From NCBI RefSeq assembly GCF_003253005.1, contig NZ_QEPZ01000001.1, positions 310,001 to 374,000 on the forward strand: a stretch of DNA of 64,000 nucleotides, given 5' to 3'. Source of the DNA: Haemophilus parainfluenzae (GTDB taxonomy: Bacteria; Pseudomonadota; Gammaproteobacteria; Enterobacterales; Pasteurellaceae). The translations under genes and the position numbers were made by a program. Positions 59,809 through 64,000 of this stretch are shown piece by piece. Position 1 is the first letter of the stretch; every line of letters begins with the position of its first letter. Below the pieces are notes generated by a model that searched no databases, was not told the DNA's origin, and was given only the letters and a program-made list of their open reading frames with translations.

Positions 59809-61230
59809 TTATGCTTTTGCTTGTGCACGTTTCACGAAAATGACTGAAAGCGTGAATGCCACCACAAATGAAATCACCATACCAATGCTGTACATTGCAA
59901 GGCTATCCGGTTTGATCGATGGAATACCTAAGAAACCTGCTGCGCCTAATGCAATGGCTTTTACATTGAAGAATGCGATAAAGGCACTTGCTAAGCCTGA
60001 ACCAATCATCGCCGCAAAGAAAGCCTGACGATAACGTAAGTTCACCCCGAACATTGCCGGTTCAGTAATTCCTAATAATGCAGAAATACCTGATGGTACC
60101 GCTAAACCGCGTACTTTTGGATCTTTTAATGCGACTGCCACACCTAAACAGGCCGCACCTTGTGCGATATTTGACATTGCGGCGATTGGGAAAATAAAGG
60201 TACCGCCTGTATTTGCCATTTCAGCTAATAATTGTGTTTCAATCGCAATGAAGGTTTGGTGCATACCCGTGATAACGATTGGTGCATAGAATGCCCCGAA
60301 GATCGCGCCGCCCACGAAACCTAAGGTGTCATATAACCAAGTTAAGCCTGATGCAATTAATGAACCTGCTTCACGACCGATTGGACCAATTACGGTGAAT
60401 GCTAAGAAGCCCGCAATAAAGAGCGAGAATAATGGGGTAATGAGGTTATCTAAGTAAGAAGGCACAAATTTACGGAAGGTTTTTTCTAAGGTTGCTAATA
60501 CCCAAGCAGAAACTAATGTTGGGATAACCGTGCCTTGATAGCCGACTTTTTCAATTTCAAGACCGAATACATTCCAGTATTGGATTTTGCCTTGAGCAAG
60601 AGTTAATGCGTAGTTCCAACCGTCTGCTAATGCAGGGTGAACCAACAACATCCCAAGTGCTGCCCCTAAGAACGGGTTACCACCGAATTTACGGGTTGCA
60701 GAGAAACCAAGTAATACAGGTAAGAACACAAATGGTGCGTTCGCGATGGTATTAATGAAGTCCACCAAATCCGCAAGACCTAGATGCATATCAATCACGC
60801 TTAATTCATCAACGAAGAAACCTTTCGCTGTAAGCATGGAGTGAATACCCATTAACAAACCACCAGCGACGATTGCCGGAATGATTGGCACGAAAATATC
60901 CGCTAAGCCTTTCACCAAACGTTGCAATAAGTTCTGATTGCCTGATGCTGCTTCAGCCACTTCGGCTTTACTCACATCGCCGATACCAAGTAATTTAGTA
61001 AGTTCAGCATGGACTTTATTCACCGTACCTGAACCAAAGATAATTTGATATTGACCGGCGACAGCAAACTGCCCTTTCACGCCTTCAATATTATCAATGC
61101 CTTCTTTGTCCACTTTGCTTTCATCGTTTAACACAATACGTAAACGCGTTGCGCAATGTGCTGCAGTGGCGATGTTGTCTTTACCGCCAAGTTTATCAAT
61201 CACTTGTTGGGCGATTTGAGGGAAGTTCAT
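59809..61230 (-). CDS. scrA: PTS enzyme IIBC, sucrose type (glucose superfamily)
   Basis: This 473-residue inner-membrane permease imports and phosphorylates a sugar. The IIB domain (about 1-85) has the phosphorylated Cys26 in AAHCATRLRIVL and IEGVKGQFAVAGQYQIIFGSG. The IIC domain (about 110-465) has FVPIIPAIVAGGLLMG, GGNPFLGAALG, GYQGTVIPTLVSAWVLA and ITGMHQTFIAIE. These segments fit ScrA better than TreB. There is no IIA domain, so glucose IIA (Crr) would be the donor. No hydrolase or repressor gene is adjacent. Sucrose is my best guess; trehalose or a beta-glucoside cannot be excluded. Confidence 0.75.
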   Translation of the reverse strand: MNFPQIAQQVIDKLGGKDNIATAAHCATRLRIVLNDESKVDKEGIDNIEGVKGQFAVAGQYQIIFGSGTVNKVHAELTKLLGIGDVSKAEVAEAASGNQNLLQRLVKGLADIFVPIIPAIVAGGLLMGIHSMLTAKGFFVDELSVIDMHLGLADLVDFINTIANAPFVFLPVLLGFSATRKFGGNPFLGAALGMLLVHPALADGWNYALTLAQGKIQYWNVFGLEIEKVGYQGTVIPTLVSAWVLATLEKTFRKFVPSYLDNLITPLFSLFIAGFLAFTVIGPIGREAGSLIASGLTWLYDTLGFVGGAIFGAFYAPIVITGMHQTFIAIETQLLAEMANTGGTFIFPIAAMSNIAQGAACLGVAVALKDPKVRGLAVPSGISALLGITEPAMFGVNLRYRQAFFAAMIGSGLASAFIAFFNVKAIALGAAGFLGIPSIKPDSLAMYSIGMVISFVVAFTLSVIFVKRAQAKA

Positions 61231-61329
61231 AGTGCTCTCCTAATGGGTTTCTAAAGAAAAAGAAATTGACCGATTGTAACTAAAACAGGGGATAATAACT
61301 AGCGGTCTAAACAAATTTTAGGCGAAAAA

Positions 61330-61353
61330 AAACCGACTTGATTAAGTCGGTTT
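61330..61353. terminator. Terminator after secG-tRNA-Leu
   Basis: A 10-bp perfect stem (61330-61339 with 61344-61353) with a four-base loop lies five bases beyond the tRNA 3' end, and on the minus strand a T-run (complement of the A-run at 61325-61332) follows. Confidence 0.8.
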
Positions 61354-61358
61354 ATAGT

Positions 61359-61444
61359 TGGTGCTCTGAGCGAGACTTGAACTCGCACGGCCTGCGGCCA
61401 CTACCCCCTCAAGATAGCGTGTCTACCAATTCCACCACCAGAGC
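61359..61444 (-). tRNA. tRNA-Leu (GAG anticodon)
   Basis: The 86-base minus-strand sequence folds as a long-variable-arm tRNA. The acceptor stem is GCTCTGG with TCAGAGC, followed by encoded ACCA. The D arm carries AATTGGTAGA. The anticodon stem is CTATC with GGTAG around loop TTGAGGG, giving anticodon GAG. The variable arm is TGGCCGCAGGCC-like, and the T arm is GCGAG-TTCAAGT-CTCGC. It lies 20 bases after secG, as leuU does in E. coli. Confidence 0.95.
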
Positions 61445-61464
61445 GTTTATTCTGTTTTTATTCC

Positions 61465-61812
61465 TTATTGCGGAATGTCATTATTTTTGTTTTCAACTGC
61501 TGGAGCAACTTGTTGTTGCTGTTGTTGAACTTGTTCAGCAGTTTGAGATAAATCGTCAAACGAACCTTTTTGTACGTTGCCACGGTGAGAGTTAATGTTA
61601 CCTAACACTAAAGCAATCACAAAAAAGCCAGTTGCTAAGATTGCACTGGTACGGGTTAAGAAGTTACCTGCACCAGCAGAACCAAACATCGTACCTGATG
61701 CACCGCCGCCAAATGACGCACCTGCGTTCGCGCCTTTACCTTGTTGAATAAGGATAAAGCCGATTAAGGCGATACAAATTAATACATAAACAAATAATAA
61801 AATATTGTACAT
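61465..61812 (-). CDS. secG: Protein translocase subunit SecG
   Basis: SecG is the small accessory subunit of the SecYEG channel. The 115 residues have two membrane helices (about 3-22 and 54-72), joined by the glycine-rich segment IQQGKGANAGASFGGGASG typical of the family. The C-terminal tail is rich in Q, with a run of five to six glutamines, and looks disordered. tRNA-Leu follows and topB lies upstream. Confidence 0.95.
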   Translation of the reverse strand: MYNILLFVYVLICIALIGFILIQQGKGANAGASFGGGASGTMFGSAGAGNFLTRTSAILATGFFVIALVLGNINSHRGNVQKGSFDDLSQTAEQVQQQQQQVAPAVENKNNDIPQ

Positions 61813-61928
61813 TATTCTTTCTTCTCTAAATTGCGATTTCGCAAGAAAACTGGGAGCAAATGTTATATAAAATTCACGCTTTTCGCAAGCGCTTTCCCAT
61901 TTTTTTTACTTAATTGTATTAAGTTTAA

Positions 61929-63872
61929 TCAATTTTCAGCGTTTAAATCTTCCGATTTTTTGACCGCTCTTTTTCGTTTCGTTGGCGACGCATTTAAACC
62001 TTTTGAAATCTGACTTAAACGACGTAATGCGGTGAAATCAACAAAACGCACTAAATCCGGCAGCATTTGATTAAGCGTAAACATAAATTGCTGATAACTC
62101 GCCTGTTTTTGACTGATATCCGTTAATTGCGCTTCCCAATGTGCCGTCATGTCAGGTTGTGTGGCAATATCAGGTAAAGCTGAAATGAGGATCCGCCCCG
62201 TTTCTGTGCTGTGAATATTGCGTCCTTTTTTGGTCAAAAAACCGCGTTTAAATAGCAATTCAATAATACCTGCACGGGTGGCTTCTGTGCCAAGACCATC
62301 CGTTTCACGCAGAATTTTTTTCAATTCTTTATCTTGTACAAAACGCGCAATCCCTGTCATCGCTGAAAGCAACGTCGCATCGGTAAATGGTTTCGGCGGT
62401 TGCGTTTTTTTGCTCACCACTTCACCTCGTTCGCAATACAGAATCTGCCCTTTTTTCACGATCGGCAATAACGGCTCTTGATTTTCATCTTCGTCTTCTT
62501 TGCCAAGTAACTCTTTCCACCCTGCTGTTTGCAAGTTGCGTGCTTGTGCCACAAAAGTACCACCTGCAATACTTAAGGTAATTTTGCTTTTACGATATTC
62601 TGCATCTGGACAGAACTGCAATAAATACTGGCGAGCAATCAGTTCATAAATACGCTGTTCATCAATGCTTAAATTGATCGAACGCGTATTAGCCGTCGGA
62701 ATAATTGCATGGTGTGCTTCCACTTTTTTATCATTCCAACAACGATTACGCTGCTCAGTATCTACCACCGATGGCAGGGTTTGATAAGTCTGACAATGCT
62801 GTGAAATTGCATTCATCACTTTATGTCGTTCAGCAAAATGCTCTTCTGGCAAATAGCGACAATCAGAACGCGGATAGGTAATCAATCGATGGGTTTCATA
62901 TAACCGCTGACAGGTATCTAACACGCTTTGCGCTGACATGCCAAAACGTTTTGCTGCATCAATCTGCAATGCTGACAACGAATAAGGCAAAGGCGCCGTT
63001 TCTTTCTCGCGCTTATCCACATATTCGGTCACTTCGGCAGGTTGTTCGGTAATGCGTTTCACCACATTTTCGGCTAAGCCTAAAGATAGTACGCGACCAT
63101 CTTCATCTTGGTAATCTTCACAAGCTTTACTCGGTTGCCAAAGTGCAGAAAAAAGTGCGGTTGGATTTTCAGACGTTTTTTCTTCTTTCACCCATGCCAA
63201 CACTTCATAGAAATCTTTTGGTTGGAAATGTTCAATTTCCAAATCACGGCGAACAATCAAACCTAATACGGGAGTTTGTACTCGCCCAACGGAAAGCACG
63301 CCATCATAACCGGCTTGGCGACCCCGAATGGTATAAGAACGAGTCATATTAATACCGTACAGCCAATCCGCACGAGCGCGCGCCAGTGCAGAGGTGGCTA
63401 ATGGAATAAAATGACGATTCGGTTGGAGTTTTTGTACGGCTTTTTCGACCGCACTTGGGTTAAGATCGCTAATCAAACAACGCAAAATGCCATCACGTTT
63501 TTCCGCTGATAAATTGGCATAACTAAACACTTCATCCACCAGCAACTGGCCTTCTCTATCCGGGTCACCTGCGTTAACTAAAACATCGGCTTGATGAATA
63601 AGTTTTTCCACCACAGAAAGTTGTTTTTTCACTTCTTTTCGCGGTAACAGAATCCATTTTTCAGGAATGATAGGTAAATGTTCTAAACGCCATTGTTTGA
63701 ATTTCGGATCGTAGGCATCCGGCTCTGCCTGTTCGAGCAAATGTCCCACACACCAAGTCACAACATCATCAGTACCGCATTTAATAAAACCATCACCCCG
63801 TTGATGAGGTTTTGGCAATACATCAGCAATAGCTCGCCCAAGACTGGGTTTTTCGGCAATAAACAGGCGCAT
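61929..63872 (-). CDS. topB: DNA topoisomerase III
   Basis: TopB is a type IA topoisomerase that decatenates DNA and resolves recombination structures with RecQ. The 647 residues begin with the TOPRIM domain ([12 protein letters not shown] with Glu7, and [15 protein letters not shown] near 102 with the metal aspartates). [13 protein letters not shown], and the active tyrosine in [16 protein letters not shown] near residue 330, are diagnostic. The tail is basic ([13 protein letters not shown]). It begins four bases after recR ends, so the two are co-transcribed. Confidence 0.97.
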   Translation of the reverse strand: MRLFIAEKPSLGRAIADVLPKPHQRGDGFIKCGTDDVVTWCVGHLLEQAEPDAYDPKFKQWRLEHLPIIPEKWILLPRKEVKKQLSVVEKLIHQADVLVNAGDPDREGQLLVDEVFSYANLSAEKRDGILRCLISDLNPSAVEKAVQKLQPNRHFIPLATSALARARADWLYGINMTRSYTIRGRQAGYDGVLSVGRVQTPVLGLIVRRDLEIEHFQPKDFYEVLAWVKEEKTSENPTALFSALWQPSKACEDYQDEDGRVLSLGLAENVVKRITEQPAEVTEYVDKREKETAPLPYSLSALQIDAAKRFGMSAQSVLDTCQRLYETHRLITYPRSDCRYLPEEHFAERHKVMNAISQHCQTYQTLPSVVDTEQRNRCWNDKKVEAHHAIIPTANTRSINLSIDEQRIYELIARQYLLQFCPDAEYRKSKITLSIAGGTFVAQARNLQTAGWKELLGKEDEDENQEPLLPIVKKGQILYCERGEVVSKKTQPPKPFTDATLLSAMTGIARFVQDKELKKILRETDGLGTEATRAGIIELLFKRGFLTKKGRNIHSTETGRILISALPDIATQPDMTAHWEAQLTDISQKQASYQQFMFTLNQMLPDLVRFVDFTALRRLSQISKGLNASPTKRKRAVKKSEDLNAEN

Positions 63873-63876
63873 AAAA

Positions 63877-64000
63877 TTAGTCGATCTGACGACGACCTAA
63901 GAAAGAGTGGGTTAAGGTAGTGCCATCCACGGTCTCTAATTCCCCACCGACAGGGATCCCGTGAGCAATACGGCTCACTTTAATATTATGTTGATGGCAA
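63877..64000 (-). CDS. recR: Recombination protein RecR (C-terminal end only)
   Basis: The last 41 codons of a gene running off the window read [19 protein letters not shown] and then [19 protein letters not shown], ending in stop at 63877. The segment [13 protein letters not shown] is the RecR C-terminus. RecR works with RecO and RecF in loading RecA on gapped DNA. The recR-topB-secG order is that of H. influenzae, from memory. Confidence 0.9.
   Translation of the reverse strand, partial: CHQHNIKVSRIAHGIPVGGELETVDGTTLTHSFLGRRQID

Overview
The window is a chromosomal segment of a Pasteurellaceae bacterium, most likely Haemophilus and closest in character to H. parainfluenzae. Three things point there. 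The A+T-rich DNA is studded with the Haemophilus-type DNA uptake sequence AAGTGCGGT, often as inverted pairs that look like terminators. The proteins read as H. influenzae-like orthologues. A PTS permease of sucrose type is present. The species call is inference; genus and family are well supported.

Layout. Bases 1-15.5 kb hold, almost all on the minus strand, a long envelope and translation cluster read rpsB-tsf, then pyrH-frr-dxr-uppS-cdsA-rseP-bamA-skp-lpxD-fabZ-lpxA-lpxB. It joins ribosomal protein S2 and EF-Ts, UMP kinase, ribosome recycling, isoprenoid and undecaprenyl carrier synthesis, CDP-diacylglycerol synthesis, outer-membrane protein assembly and lipid A synthesis. A plus-strand phosphoethanolamine transferase gene sits between pyrH and tsf. 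From 15.7 to 24.8 kb come a methyltransferase, a tryptophan permease with a TrpR-like operator, an M48 lipoprotein protease, the acrR-acrA-acrB efflux operon and ftsN. From 24.9 to 28.4 kb come priA, trmB and yggL.

Bases 28.4-34.9 kb carry a complete periplasmic nitrate reductase operon napFDAGHBC behind an FNR-like site. Its napG gene and the spacer before it look imported from a relative with the other Pasteurellaceae uptake-sequence type. Next are gss, a SpoU-type methyltransferase (yfiF), pssA and psd (phosphatidylethanolamine synthesis), fklB, a frameshifted small lipoprotein gene, proB, folA, pfkA, a lipoprotein, yaaA and the competence gene dprA with a CRP-S (Sxy-dependent) site.

Bases 47.4-52.6 kb hold leuABCD preceded by a complete leucine attenuator: a 19-residue leader peptide with six leucines, a terminator, and a competing antiterminator. 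A 116-bp inverted-repeat element separates leuA from leuB. metH follows. Bases 56.5-59.1 kb are a small accessory patch: a very A+T-rich gene for a phospholipase D-fold protein, and a convergent AAA/DUF4143 ATPase gene preceded by three 16-bp palindrome copies at exact 39-bp spacing. The window closes with a lipoprotein, the PTS permease, tRNA-Leu(GAG), secG, topB and the end of recR.

Most of the window is core metabolism. The parts most worth a second look are the accessory patch at 56.5-59.1 kb, the napG mosaic, the leu attenuator and the element between leuA and leuB, and uptake-sequence hairpins placed inside operons and inside priA.
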